The notes beneath the pieces were generated by a model. That model did no database searches and was not told the DNA's origin. It was given only the letters and a program-made list of their open reading frames with translations. From assembly GCF_003337415.1 (NCBI RefSeq), contig NZ_QPJT01000006.1, positions 1 through 64,000 on the forward strand: a DNA stretch of 64,000 nt, given 5' to 3'. Positions within the stretch are counted from its first letter, which is position 1; each line of letters starts with the position of its first letter. This document shows, one piece after another, positions 39,100-48,400 of this stretch. Source of the DNA: Anaerobacterium chartisolvens. Lineage in GTDB: Bacteria; Bacillota; Clostridia; Acetivibrionales; DSM-27016. The position numbers and the translations under genes are program-made.

Positions 39100-39753
39100 T
39101 TGTATGATTTCAGTATAATATTTGAAAAGTTTCATTTGTTTTTACCGGCCGCCGTTGAAACCCTTAAAATAACTGCTGCTGCTATTATAGTGGGTATGGT
39201 GATAGGACTGCTTACAGCCTTTGCAAGAATATCGGCGTTTAAAGTCCTCCGCTATCCTGCATCAGCCTATGTTACCATTATAAGAGGGACTCCTATACTT
39301 CTGCAGCTGTTCATAGTCTATTATGGTCTGTCTGGAATTATAAAGCTTGACCCTTACCCATCAGCCATTATTGCCTTTGGTGTGCATAACGGGGCATATA
39401 TTGCTGAAATATTCAGGGGTGCCATAAAGTCAATAGATAAAGGGCAAATGGAGGCGGCGAGATCAATAGGCATGAGTAAATTTAAGGCGATGTACAGAAT
39501 AATACTTCCTCAGGCGTTTAAGAGGGCAATTCCCCCTCTGGGAAATCAGCTTATTATAGCTACAAAGGATTCATCTCTGGCAAGTGCGGTAACAGTGCGG
39601 GAGCTTTTGTTGAAATCACAGCAGCTTGGATCATCCACATACCGCTTTATGGAGTACTTCCTTATTGCGGGGATATACTACTTTATCATTACATCGGTGC
39701 TGGGGCTTATTATACACAAGGTGGAAAAAAGGCTGGATATAAGCAGCAGATAG
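39100..39753 (+). CDS. Polar amino-acid ABC transporter permease
   Basis: A 217-residue HisM/GlnP-type permease with about five hydrophobic segments; loop motif EAARSIGMSKFKAMYRIILPQAFKR split over 130-155. TTG start at 39100 with GGGGGAA 9 bp upstream; an ATG at 39104 is out of frame. It forms a homodimer in the usual arrangement. The ATPase gene begins 12 bp downstream. Confidence 0.93.
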   Translation: MYDFSIIFEKFHLFLPAAVETLKITAAAIIVGMVIGLLTAFARISAFKVLRYPASAYVTIIRGTPILLQLFIVYYGLSGIIKLDPYPSAIIAFGVHNGAYIAEIFRGAIKSIDKGQMEAARSIGMSKFKAMYRIILPQAFKRAIPPLGNQLIIATKDSSLASAVTVRELLLKSQQLGSSTYRFMEYFLIAGIYYFIITSVLGLIIHKVEKRLDISSR

Positions 39754-39765
39754 GAGTGATATGCT

Positions 39766-40521
39766 ATGAATAAAAAAAATAAGGCTGAAATTTTAAAGAT
39801 TTTAAATCTCAACAAAAGGTTTGGAAGTCTTGAGGTTTTAAGGGATGTGACGCTTAGCGTGGCGGAGGGAGAGGTGGTTTCGGTTATCGGGCCCAGCGGC
39901 TCCGGCAAGAGTACCCTGCTCAGATGCATTAATTTTTTGGAAAAGAGCCAGTCGGGTGAAATTTATATAGGTGGCAATGCCATTGAGCGCAAAGAGAAGG
40001 TGGTAAATAAAATGCGCCAGAATGTAGGAATGGTGTTTCAGCATTTCAACCTTTTTCCGCATAAGACTGTTTTGCAGAACGTAATTGAGGGGCCTATTCA
40101 GGTCAAGGGAGTGCCTAAAAAGGACGCTGTTACGCAGGCCGAAGAGATCCTCCGAAATGTGGGCTTGAGCGATAAAACCCATGTATATCCCGCAATGCTT
40201 TCGGGAGGGCAGAAGCAAAGGGTTGCTATTGCCAGGACTCTGGCTATGGAGCCAGGAATAATATTATTTGATGAGCCCACCTCCGCGCTGGACCCAGAGT
40301 TGGTAGGAGAGGTTTTAAATGTTATAAGAGACCTTGCAAGGGAAGGCATGACAATGCTTATAGTTACCCATGAAATGGGCTTTGCAAGAGAGGTGTCAGA
40401 CAGGATAGTTTTTATGGATGAGGGCAGGATAGTTGAGGAGGGGCCTCCGGAGGAAATATTTACAACACCTAAGAATAATCGCACCCGAATTTTTTTGGGT
40501 AAGTTCTTACAGGCCGTATAA
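39766..40521 (+). CDS. Polar amino-acid ABC transporter ATP-binding protein
   Basis: A 251-residue GlnQ/HisP-type ATPase: Walker [14 protein letters not shown]-loop [11 protein letters not shown], signature [13 protein letters not shown], Walker [15 protein letters not shown] and switch His in [10 protein letters not shown]. It powers the adjacent permease. Next gene ablA begins 22 bp downstream, so import and beta-lysine synthesis are probably on one transcript. Confidence 0.95.
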   Translation: MNKKNKAEILKILNLNKRFGSLEVLRDVTLSVAEGEVVSVIGPSGSGKSTLLRCINFLEKSQSGEIYIGGNAIERKEKVVNKMRQNVGMVFQHFNLFPHKTVLQNVIEGPIQVKGVPKKDAVTQAEEILRNVGLSDKTHVYPAMLSGGQKQRVAIARTLAMEPGIILFDEPTSALDPELVGEVLNVIRDLAREGMTMLIVTHEMGFAREVSDRIVFMDEGRIVEEGPPEEIFTTPKNNRTRIFLGKFLQAV

Positions 40522-40543
40522 GGGTAAAGTGAGGTGAATAGCT

Positions 40544-41827
40544 ATGAAAAGAAGCTATAAAAATATAAAGCTATGGAAGGATATTAAGCAGGAGCAGTGG
40601 GACGACTGGAAATGGCAAATATCAAACAGGATAACCACATTAGATGAGCTGGAGCAGATTATAAATCTTACCGACAAAGAGCGTGAGGGAATAAATAAAT
40701 GCCTTAAAAGTCTTAAGATGGCTATTACTCCCTATTATGCATCATTAATGAATACGGATAAGTTTGAATGCGGAATAAGAAGGCAGGCGGTTCCTACAAT
40801 ATGGGAGACTCAAATATCTAAAGCAGACTGCCATGATCCCTTGCACGAAGGGCTGGATTCCCCTGTCCCGGGGCTTACCCACAGGTACCCCGACAGAGTG
40901 CTGCTTCTTGTAACTGATCAGTGCTCAATGTACTGCCGGCATTGCACCAGAAGGCGGTTTGCAGGCCATGAGGACAGCGCCATGCCATTGAAAAACATAA
41001 AAAAGGCAATAGATTATATAAAGGGTTGTAGGGAAATAAGAGATGTACTTATTTCAGGAGGCGATCCGTTATGCCTGTCGGATAATAAGCTTGAGTATTT
41101 ATTGGGAAGCCTCTCCGACATAAAGCATGTTGAGGTGGTGAGGATAGGAACAAGAACACCTGTGGTTATGCCTCAGAGGATCACGCCCGAGCTTTGTAAT
41201 ATGCTGAAGAAATATCATCCCCTGTGGATAAACACGCATTTTAATCATCCCGACGAAATTACCGAGGAATCCAAAAGGGCTTGCAGTATGCTTGCAAATG
41301 CCGGAATTCCTATGGGAAACCAGACGGTATTGCTAAAGAATATAAATGACTGCCCGTATGTCATGAGAAATCTCATGCAGCATTTGGTAAGGATGCGCGT
41401 AAGGCCATACTATTTATACCAGTGCGATTTGTCGGAGGGCATAGAGCATTTCAGAACCAGTGTTTCGGCGGGGGTTGAGATTATAGAGACACTGCGGGGA
41501 CATACTTCGGGATATGCTGTGCCGACATTCGTGGTTGACGCCCCGGGAGGCGGAGGGAAGATACCTGTAAACCCGCAGTATATGATTTCCCAGTCGCCTG
41601 ATAAGGTAATACTAAGAAACTTTGAGGGAGTTATATGCACATATGACGAGCCAAAGGATAAGACTCACAGGTGTATGAAATGCGGCATGTGCGGAAAGTA
41701 TAAAAATTACGGGTACAGGGGTCTTGAAAGCCTTATGAGGGGTGAAAGAATATGCCTGATACCAAATACCAACATAAGAATGAAGAGGAGGGAGGAGCAT
41801 GTTAAATTCAATAACAGCGCGCAATGA
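40544..41827 (+). CDS. ablA: Lysine 2,3-aminomutase
   Basis: A 427-residue radical-SAM, PLP-dependent enzyme converting L-alpha-lysine to L-beta-lysine. The cluster motif CSMYCRHC is at residues 127-134 (CxxxCxxC), followed by TRRRFAGHED; ISGGDPLCLSDNKLEYLL and the PLP-region GGGGKIPVNPQY fit KamA. Zinc-type cysteines near the C-terminus (CMKCGMCGKY) are also typical. It overlaps ablB by 29 bp. With ablB it would make N-epsilon-acetyl-beta-lysine, a compatible solute. Confidence 0.94.
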   Translation: MKRSYKNIKLWKDIKQEQWDDWKWQISNRITTLDELEQIINLTDKEREGINKCLKSLKMAITPYYASLMNTDKFECGIRRQAVPTIWETQISKADCHDPLHEGLDSPVPGLTHRYPDRVLLLVTDQCSMYCRHCTRRRFAGHEDSAMPLKNIKKAIDYIKGCREIRDVLISGGDPLCLSDNKLEYLLGSLSDIKHVEVVRIGTRTPVVMPQRITPELCNMLKKYHPLWINTHFNHPDEITEESKRACSMLANAGIPMGNQTVLLKNINDCPYVMRNLMQHLVRMRVRPYYLYQCDLSEGIEHFRTSVSAGVEIIETLRGHTSGYAVPTFVVDAPGGGGKIPVNPQYMISQSPDKVILRNFEGVICTYDEPKDKTHRCMKCGMCGKYKNYGYRGLESLMRGERICLIPNTNIRMKRREEHVKFNNSAQ

Positions 41828-42650
41828 TAAAGGCTGCTACAGGTATTTTAAGGGAGTAAGGCTTTTTATGGACTATGTCAATTTGCGTGTCAAAATACTG
41901 GAATATGAAGAAATCTCGGAAGACATATTAAAGGATATTATAGAAATGGCCAGAGGTGAAAGCCTTGGCAAGATTATTTCCAATGTTAATATAAAGGCCA
42001 TGAAGACATTCATCTCCTCCGGGTTTCAAATTGAGGGTATGATCTACGGCTTTTTTAAAGGAGAGGATGCTCTTTGCGTTTCTTATTTTTTAGACAGCAA
42101 AAGGGCGGCATCTGCTGAAAAGGATAAAGAGGATGCAATTATACAACGGTGCATGGAATCAAAAAGCAGCTTTAAATTAAAGGATATGGAGGATATTACC
42201 ATGAGAGATGCCTTAAGAGGGGATATCTTCCACATGACGGAGCTGTTCAAAGCAGTGTTTGAGACTTACCCTTCGCCTGTGTTTGATGAAGAATATATAA
42301 AAAGCAATTTAAATAAAACAGCATTATATAAGGTGGCCTGTATAGACGGCAGGGTGGTTGCCGCAGCATCTGCGGATATGGACAAGGACAATCTCAATGC
42401 TGAGATAACTGATTGTGCCACATACCCCCAATACAGAGGAAGGGGAATACTGTCAAATTTGATATATTATCTTGAGCAGGATCTAAAGGAAAGAAATTTT
42501 TACTGTGCCTACAGCCTTTCACGTGCCATAAACCCGGGAATAAATATGGCCCTTTGTAAGCACGGTTATAAATATACAGGAAGAATGTTAAATAACTGCG
42601 ATATATGCGGGAGCTTTGAAGACATGAATATATGGTCCAAAACACTGTGA
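41799..42650 (+). CDS. ablB: Beta-lysine N6-acetyltransferase
   Basis: A 283-residue AblB/YodP-type protein with a C-terminal GNAT domain (about 135-270; acetyl-CoA loop TYPQYRGRGILSNLIYYLEQ). It acetylates beta-lysine to N-epsilon-acetyl-beta-lysine. Start at 41799 overlaps the end of ablA, with GGAGGAGC before the ATG, so translation is coupled. A bidirectional hairpin ends the operon. Confidence 0.92.
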   Translation: MLNSITARNDKGCYRYFKGVRLFMDYVNLRVKILEYEEISEDILKDIIEMARGESLGKIISNVNIKAMKTFISSGFQIEGMIYGFFKGEDALCVSYFLDSKRAASAEKDKEDAIIQRCMESKSSFKLKDMEDITMRDALRGDIFHMTELFKAVFETYPSPVFDEEYIKSNLNKTALYKVACIDGRVVAAASADMDKDNLNAEITDCATYPQYRGRGILSNLIYYLEQDLKERNFYCAYSLSRAINPGINMALCKHGYKYTGRMLNNCDICGSFEDMNIWSKTL

Positions 42651-42664
42651 CATTAATTAAGCTT

Positions 42665-42704
42665 AAAGAGGGGACATAATACAAAGCTATGTGTCCTCTC
42701 TTTT
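42665..42704. terminator. Bidirectional terminator between ablB and the DacF-like gene
   Basis: AAAGAGGGGACATA (42665-42678) pairs with TATGTGTCCTCTCTTT (42688-42703). T-runs exist on the plus side, and it overlaps the last codons of the minus-strand gene. Confidence 0.85.
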
Positions 42705-43931
42705 CTCCTTTAATGAAGTCCTTCGTTTTATAAATCCCACCAAACTCTTTATTATAAGAAGAAACTCTATAATTATGAGAATAACAACCAGATACAGCAA
42801 ATCCTTGTGCTCGGTCAGCTTTCCCCAAATATAGCTTACGGTCTTTTTAGACTCGCCGGTGTCCTCCTGAGGGTACAGGGAAATATTTATAATGGTTTCG
42901 TCCTCTAAAATATACTTTGCTGTCCCCACACTCTGGGTTTTTAATAGAGGAAGCCTCAAATCATTGTTTAAGTGAAATTCTACATCCCTTATATTGCTCT
43001 CTCCTATGGGATAGGTATAAAGAACCTCTTCCTGTGAAACGAGATTTAACGGTGTGTCGGATATGGTTATGCTATGCAGCTTCTGTCCCTTTTCCACAAG
43101 TACATCCGTTTTAAAATTATCAAAGGCATAGTCGAAAATTTTTGAGGAATCGGACCACACGCTATTCTCCGGCGAATCGAGAATTATGCACAAAAACCTT
43201 TGATTGCCTTTTTTTGCGGTAGTAATAGCGGATTGCTTATTCTTATCGTTATACCCTGCCTTTCCTCCGTCAACTCCTTCATATTCCCAAAAAAGCTTAT
43301 TATGGTTTACAAGCACTCCCGAATTAAAAACCTTCCCCTTAGAGGAAAAAATCCTTGAAAACTCAGGGTTTTTCAATGCATGGCTCATAAGCAGGGAAAT
43401 ATCCTGTGCTGTTGTATACTGATCCTTATCAAAAAGCCCGGTAACATTTTTAAAAAGTGTGTTCTCCATATTGAGCTCTTTTGCCTTGCTGTTCATCATA
43501 GAAACGAATTTATCGGCATCTCCTCCCGCAAACTCTGCAAGCGCATTGGCGGCATCGTTTGCAGGTGTAAGGAGCACTGCGTACAGAAGATCCTCGACAG
43601 TGAATTTTTCACCCGCTTCAAGATTAAGCATTGAACCCGTTACATCTACGGATTCCTTGCTGATTGCAATTTTTGCGTCAAGCTTTGCTCTTTCTATAAC
43701 AATGATTGCGGTCATTATTTTTGACGCACTTGATACATGAAGCCTTTGGGAAGGATTCTTACTGTAAAGCGTCTGCCCCCTAAGCGGCTCGGTTAATATT
43801 GCCGATGCGGCATCAATATCGGGAGCTTTTTCAGCGGAAGAGCCGGGTAAGCCAAAGGCTGAAAATGAGTATGATGCGACAATAATAATTGTTATAAATA
43901 AACAAAAAAGCTTCTTAAGCTGCATTTTCAA
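42687..43931 (-). CDS. D-Ala-D-Ala carboxypeptidase family (S11/DacF) protein with altered motifs
   Basis: A 414-residue exported S11-family protein with signal peptide (about 1-28), catalytic-type domain, a C-terminal beta domain and a C-terminal membrane helix (about 380-400, LYLVVILIIIEFLLIIKSLV). The SxxK motif is intact (Ser68-A-S-Lys71). The SxN position reads Pro123-Ala-Asn125 (usually SGN or SAN), and KTG reads Lys224-Ala-Gly226. These changes could weaken or change DD-carboxypeptidase activity, so I give no dac symbol. The domain layout is that of DacF. Confidence 0.85.
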   Translation of the reverse strand: MKMQLKKLFCLFITIIIVASYSFSAFGLPGSSAEKAPDIDAASAILTEPLRGQTLYSKNPSQRLHVSSASKIMTAIIVIERAKLDAKIAISKESVDVTGSMLNLEAGEKFTVEDLLYAVLLTPANDAANALAEFAGGDADKFVSMMNSKAKELNMENTLFKNVTGLFDKDQYTTAQDISLLMSHALKNPEFSRIFSSKGKVFNSGVLVNHNKLFWEYEGVDGGKAGYNDKNKQSAITTAKKGNQRFLCIILDSPENSVWSDSSKIFDYAFDNFKTDVLVEKGQKLHSITISDTPLNLVSQEEVLYTYPIGESNIRDVEFHLNNDLRLPLLKTQSVGTAKYILEDETIINISLYPQEDTGESKKTVSYIWGKLTEHKDLLYLVVILIIIEFLLIIKSLVGFIKRRTSLKEKREDT

Positions 43932-44242
43932 ATCCCCTTTCCGGCATTTGTATCAATTTTGCAAAGGAAATGTTTGAAATAAACATTTATATCAAGTATT
44001 ATATAATTGATTAGTGTATTAGTCAATTTTGGCACCTTGCCGGCAAGAGGCCATGAAACGGAAGGCAGGATTGCCGGAGACGGGCAGTTTATGAGTTGAA
44101 GAGGTGTTTATTAACTACATATATTCATCAGATGACATATAATTGTTACAATGTTTTAAAGATATTGTAACCAAATATTCATCTGTAAAAATTATAATTT
44201 AATACATCAGGCTATGAAAATATCTTTGTATAGGAGACTACT
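43932..44242. other. Divergent intergenic region with a dyad
   Basis: Control region between the DacF-like gene (minus) and the SH3 gene (plus). TTGTTACAAT (44143-44152) and ATTGTAACCAA (44164-44174) form an inverted repeat, flanked on each side by ATATTCATC (about 44120 and 44175). It may be an operator; no gene is seen. Confidence 0.5.
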
Positions 44243-44980
44243 ATGAAATTACCAAGGCATATGATTTTAATTTTTCCTTTGACCCTTCTTTTAATAGTGT
44301 CGATAGGGTTCAACATAATTTTGGCGGCATCCGACGGAGCGGCGGAGCCGGGGTCTGACCAAGACCCTTTGGTGTCTAAAAGCTATGTGGACGCGAGTAT
44401 AGAGCAATATAAAAAAAAGGTGGAGGAATTAAAAAAGCAGGTGGAGGAACTTAAGTCAGGCGGAGCGGGTACGGCGGCACAGGGCTTTGAATCCGTTTCC
44501 ATAGACGCGGGTAAAATTGTTTATACGGGTGCGGGGACGGAAATTGTTATGAGATCGGGGAAGGCTGTGTCTGTTAAGGGACAGAACGGAGGGCTTTGCG
44601 ATACAACCTCCGCTAAGGATCTTGACAACGGACAGGCATTGGAATACAATCATCTGGTTATTTCAGCAAGGGATGACGGAAGAGGCTTTAAGGTTACAGG
44701 CCAGTGCTGGGTGCTGATAAGAGGCGGCTACAAGGTAGAGGACGCTCCTGTGGAGAAGGTCGAAAAGCCGGTGGAGACGGTTACTCAAAAGGGAATTGTT
44801 AATGCATCCTCCCTTAACATAAGGGCTGAAAAAAGCACCAGTGCACAAATCGTAGGAAGCCTCGTTAAGGGAGACAGCGTGACGGTGCTGTCAAAAAGCG
44901 GAGAATGGTACAATATAAAGACTGCAAACGGTGTTTCGGGCTGGGTAATGGGTAAATATATCACCATGCAGCAGCAATAA
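44243..44980 (+). CDS. Exported SH3-domain protein with coiled coil
   Basis: A 245-residue protein with an N-terminal signal or membrane segment (about 8-28), a coiled-coil stretch (about 48-72, KKKVEELKKQVEELK), an unknown beta domain (about 80-165) and a C-terminal bacterial SH3 domain (about 182-245: NASSLNIRAEKSTSAQIVGSL, WYNIKTANGVSGWVMGKYI). SH3b domains usually bind wall peptide. No enzymatic domain is present; a scaffold or wall-adapter role is likely. Confidence 0.82.
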   Translation: MKLPRHMILIFPLTLLLIVSIGFNIILAASDGAAEPGSDQDPLVSKSYVDASIEQYKKKVEELKKQVEELKSGGAGTAAQGFESVSIDAGKIVYTGAGTEIVMRSGKAVSVKGQNGGLCDTTSAKDLDNGQALEYNHLVISARDDGRGFKVTGQCWVLIRGGYKVEDAPVEKVEKPVETVTQKGIVNASSLNIRAEKSTSAQIVGSLVKGDSVTVLSKSGEWYNIKTANGVSGWVMGKYITMQQQ

Positions 44981-45113
44981 GGCTTTAATATGAAGGATTT
45001 TTGCCCAATTGTTTGACTTACGGGGCATTACTATATAAAATAGGTATGTGACATGGTTAAATTTATGAGTTTTGGATATGCTTTTTATATAGCAGTTGGA
45101 CAGGAGATGAATT

Positions 45114-45914
45114 ATGCTCAAGGACAAGTACAGCCTCAGCGACTTGATTGACTTGATAGAGCTGTTGAGAAGTGAGAAGGGCTGCCCGTGGGATAGGAAG
45201 CAGACTCATGAAAGCCTCAAAAGCTGTTTCATTGAGGAAACCTATGAAGCACTGGAGGCAATAGATTTAAATGACAGGGACAAGCTGTGTGAGGAGCTGG
45301 GTGACGTGCTTTTGCAGGTGGTGTTCCATGCACAGATAGCCAGAGAGACAAAGGCTTTTAGTATGGATGATGTTATTACAGGCATATGCAGAAAGCTTAT
45401 TTTGAGACACACCCATGTTTTCGGAAATGACATGGCCGACACCCCTGAGCAGGTGGTGGAGAACTGGGAGGTTTTGAAGAAGAGGGAGAAGGGCTTGAAA
45501 ACCCAGACGGGGGTATTGAAGGATGTGCCGTCAAACCTTCCTGCTCTGATGAGAAGCTACAAGGTTCAGCAGAAGGCGGCTCAGGTGGGATTTGATTGGG
45601 ATAACTTAGACGATGTGTTTTCTAAGGTTGAAGAGGAAATAAGAGAGCTTAGGGATGTATATAAAAGTGAAAATATGGAAAGAATAAAGGATGAACTGGG
45701 AGATGTATTATTTTCTCTGGTAAATTTGTCAAGGTTTTTAAAGCTACAGCCCGAGCTGGCGCTTACGGGGACTATAAACAAGTTTATAAAGAGATTTGAA
45801 TATGTCGAAAGCAACAGCATAAAAAATGGCAATAAGCTGGAGGATATGAGTTTGGCGGAAATGGATCAGCTCTGGAATGAGGCCAAAGCATATTTTTCAG
45901 AAGAAAAAGCATAA
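45114..45914 (+). CDS. mazG: MazG nucleoside triphosphate pyrophosphohydrolase
   Basis: A 266-residue two-domain MazG. The first domain carries GCPWDRKQTHESLKSCFIEE and EELGDVLLQVVFHAQ (metal-binding Glu/Asp); the second has EEEIRELRDVY and DELGDVLFSLVNLSRF. It hydrolyses (d)NTPs to monophosphates. It opens the block equivalent to Bacillus yabN-yabO-yabP-yabQ-divIC-yabR, here with hup inserted second. Confidence 0.95.
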   Translation: MLKDKYSLSDLIDLIELLRSEKGCPWDRKQTHESLKSCFIEETYEALEAIDLNDRDKLCEELGDVLLQVVFHAQIARETKAFSMDDVITGICRKLILRHTHVFGNDMADTPEQVVENWEVLKKREKGLKTQTGVLKDVPSNLPALMRSYKVQQKAAQVGFDWDNLDDVFSKVEEEIRELRDVYKSENMERIKDELGDVLFSLVNLSRFLKLQPELALTGTINKFIKRFEYVESNSIKNGNKLEDMSLAEMDQLWNEAKAYFSEEKA

Positions 45915-45984
45915 AATCAGCAATTAATTGCCGGGTGCTATAATTTTAAGCACACCGTCAATTGTTTAAAAAGGAGGAAAATAA

Positions 45985-46260
45985 ATGAACAAATCAGATT
46001 TAATAGCCGATATGGCTGAGAAAAGCGATTTATCAAAAAAGGATGCTGAGAAGGCATTGAATGCATTTATGGAAAGCGTGGAGGATGCTCTTTCAAAAGG
46101 GGAAAAGATTCAGCTTGTGGGTTTTGGCTCATTTGAGGTAAGAGAAAGGGCTGCAAGGAAGGGGAGAAATCCCCAGACAAAGGAGGAAATAGACATTCCT
46201 GCTTCTAAGGCTCCTGTTTTCAAAGTCGGAAAAGCATTAAAGGACTCAATAAACAAGTAA
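45985..46260 (+). CDS. hup: HU-family DNA-binding protein
   Basis: A 91-residue HU protein ([54 protein letters not shown]), a dimeric nucleoid protein that bends DNA. AAGGAGG lies just upstream of ATG 45985. A two-stem repeat element separates it from rqcP. Confidence 0.96.
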   Translation: MNKSDLIADMAEKSDLSKKDAEKALNAFMESVEDALSKGEKIQLVGFGSFEVRERAARKGRNPQTKEEIDIPASKAPVFKVGKALKDSINK

Positions 46261-46359
46261 AATAAATTGTTGTATCAAAAGCTCCTGTGTATAATAAAAT
46301 GCATGGGAGCTTTTGAATCATGGGATATTGGGTTTGGATGGACATATCTATATAGGACT

Positions 46360-46542
46360 CGATAAAGATTTTACAAACATAGAGGATATAATTACTTACA
46401 GAAATTTTTAACAGCAACGAAAAGACGCCTTGCGGGGAAATGTCTCACGGGTAAATCATCAGGCGCTTTTCTTAGATGGATTCCTTACGGGTCAAAAAAA
46501 TTTCTTCCATTAAGTTATATCCTCCATGTAAAATCTTTATCG
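46360..46542 (-). repeat. Two-stem repeat, full copy E1b, between hup and rqcP
   Basis: A 183-bp copy with CGATAAAGATTTTACA / TGTAAAATCTTTATCG ends: both ends carry the matching C-G change from E1a (GCAATA/TATTGC), so end pairing is kept. On the minus strand it reads ACCCGTAAGGAATCCATC, inner stem GAAAAGCGCCT with AGGCGTCTTTTC, and CCCGTGAGACATTTCCCC. It ends just before the rqcP ribosome site. Confidence 0.85.
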
Positions 46543-46568
46543 CTAGATATCTAAGGGGGAATTGAATT

Positions 46569-46808
46569 TTGAGAATCGACAAATTTTTAAAGGTTTCAAG
46601 GCTTATAAAGAGACGCACGCTGGCAAATGAGGCCTGTGAGCAGGAAAGAGTCAAAATAAACGGTAAAACGGCAAAGCCGGGAACTGACATCAAGGTGGGA
46701 GATGTCATTGAGATTCAGTTTGGAAACAGCAATACCAAGGTAGAAGTAACTTCAATATCGGAGCATGTTTCAAAGGCCGAATCCAAGGAAATGTACATAA
46801 TTAAATAG
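46569..46808 (+). CDS. rqcP: S4-domain RNA-binding protein, RqcP/YabO type
   Basis: A 79-residue S4 protein (MRIDKFLKVSRLIKRRTLAN; ERVKINGKTAKPGTDIKVGD) with TTG start; AAGGGGGA lies about 9 bp upstream. RqcP works with RqcH in ribosome quality control, adding Ala tails to stalled chains. Position in the mazG-divIC cluster supports the call. Confidence 0.92.
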   Translation: MRIDKFLKVSRLIKRRTLANEACEQERVKINGKTAKPGTDIKVGDVIEIQFGNSNTKVEVTSISEHVSKAESKEMYIIK

Positions 46809-46833
46809 TGCATTTATTTTAAAAGAGCATTAC

Positions 46834-46899
46834 CAATCAAGGCAGAGCGAAGGATTAAAAAATAGATCCTTCAGCTTCTATAGGCCTTGATTTTTTATT
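46834..46899 (+). terminator. Terminator after rqcP
   Basis: AATCAAGGC (46835-46843) pairs with GCCTTGATT (46883-46891), an inner GAAGGAT/ATCCTTC stem lies between, and TTTTT follows. It separates the housekeeping part from the sporulation genes. Confidence 0.85.
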
Positions 46900-47088
46900 T
46901 ATGCTGTAATTTTTTCACTTGTACATGCATATTTATAATTAGCAGCCTGCCTGTGCAGCTTGCTTTTGGACATCAAAAACAAAAGCCCGACAGCTTAGAC
47001 AGTGCGTTAACCGATAAAGCTTTATGAAAAATTTTAGTATCGGCAAGGGAATATGCCGCATATTCCATGCCGGAAATGGAGACGAAAA

Positions 47089-47382
47089 ATGATTGAAGAA
47101 AAAAAGGTTCCCAGACAGAAGTCACAGAATATCATCCTTGAAAACAGAGAAAAGCTCAGTATTTCCGGGGTTATTGATGTTGAGAGCTTTAATGACGAAT
47201 CGGTTATAGTGGATACTGAAATGGGCTTGCTTATTATACGGGGGGAAGACCTTCATATAAACAAGCTGAACCTTGATGATTCTGTTCTTAACATTGAAGG
47301 AGATATCATGAGCTGCGAGTATTCCGATAAGGAAGGCTCAAAATCCAAGGGCGGGGGCTTCTTTAGCAAAATGTTCAAATAA
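47089..47382 (+). CDS. yabP: Sporulation protein YabP
   Basis: A 97-residue YabP-family protein (QNIILENREKLSISGVIDVE; VDTEMGLLIIRGEDLHI). GGAGA is 6 bp before ATG 47089; an in-frame ATG at 47053 would add 12 residues. In Bacillus YabP works with YabQ in spore cortex/coat formation. A separate sporulation promoter is expected because a terminator lies upstream. Confidence 0.92.
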   Translation: MIEEKKVPRQKSQNIILENREKLSISGVIDVESFNDESVIVDTEMGLLIIRGEDLHINKLNLDDSVLNIEGDIMSCEYSDKEGSKSKGGGFFSKMFK

Positions 47383-47416
47383 ATTCTGTTTATAGCCATG
47401 GAGGTAGGATAAATAG

Positions 47417-47926
47417 TTGACTATTTCTGTTAGCAGTCAGGCGCACATTTTTTTATGTGCGGTAGTTGGCGGCATGATTATTGGATTTATCTACGATATC
47501 TTCAGAATTAAGAGAAGAACCGTAAGAACCAGAATCATTGCTACTAATATGGAGGATTTGGTATATTGGCTTATTGTTACACTGGTAATGTTTATAATAG
47601 TATACTATAGCAATGATGGAGAAATAAGAGGGTACATTTTTGCGGGTACTATTTTGGGGGTTACTTTATATGTCGTTGCTTTAAGCAGGATTGTAATGAA
47701 GCTTTTCCTTACTGCAATAAAAATTATTTCCAAAATATTAAAAATCATATGGACTATAGCAACTTACCCTATAAGGCTGTTGGCAAGAATATTAAGGAGG
47801 CCGTGCAAGTGGCTGTTAAGGCTGGCAGGGAAAGGCGTGAGGGGGGCGGGGAGAATTGGCAAAAGCAGGCTGCAAAAAGTTGCAGGGCTGAAAAGAGTAT
47901 TAAAAAATATAAGGAAAAAGATTTAA
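47417..47926 (+). CDS. yabQ: Spore cortex biosynthesis protein YabQ
   Basis: A 169-residue membrane protein with about four hydrophobic segments (IFLCAVVGGMIIGFIYDIF; LVYWLIVTLVMFIIVYYS) and a basic C-terminus. It uses a TTG start behind GAGGTAGGA. It follows yabP by 34 bp, as in other Firmicutes, and is needed for cortex assembly. Confidence 0.9.
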   Translation: MTISVSSQAHIFLCAVVGGMIIGFIYDIFRIKRRTVRTRIIATNMEDLVYWLIVTLVMFIIVYYSNDGEIRGYIFAGTILGVTLYVVALSRIVMKLFLTAIKIISKILKIIWTIATYPIRLLARILRRPCKWLLRLAGKGVRGAGRIGKSRLQKVAGLKRVLKNIRKKI

Positions 47927-48006
47927 TAAAGAAGGATTTTAAGCCGATATATAGAAATATATTATATATGGAGCATATTTACATATTTTAGGGGAGCGGA
48001 CAGGAT

Positions 48007-48282
48007 ATGAGCAAGAGGAAAAAATCCAGGCTTGGTTTGTTTATAATACTTGCGGGTATTATATATTTATCCTGTATTATGATAGACCAGCAAAGAATCA
48101 TATACGCTAAGCAAGAGGAAAGAAAACAGATCGAAAGAAAGATTGAGGAGGAGAAAAGGGTAAATAAAAGCTTAAAGAGACAGAAGGAGGATATAAACTC
48201 CGATGAATTTATCGAGCGCGTTGCAAGGGAAAGGCTGGGGTTTATAAAGCCGGGAGAAAAGGTTTTTATTAATGTGGATTAA
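48007..48282 (+). CDS. divIC: Septum formation initiator DivIC
   Basis: A 91-residue bitopic protein with a TM (about 12-30), coiled coil (about 33-68) and the C-terminal FIERVARERLGFIKPGEKVF motif of the DivIC/FtsB family. It forms the FtsL-DivIB-DivIC complex at the septum. Confidence 0.93.
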   Translation: MSKRKKSRLGLFIILAGIIYLSCIMIDQQRIIYAKQEERKQIERKIEEEKRVNKSLKRQKEDINSDEFIERVARERLGFIKPGEKVFINVD

Positions 48283-48400
48283 TTCGTTAAAGGGGCACTG
48301 GAAACGCGGTAAAAAACTTGAATCAGGTGCTTGACGAATTGTTGGATATGCTATATAATCAAGATGGTTTATAACTTTTTTTAGGAGGATTTCTTAGTAT

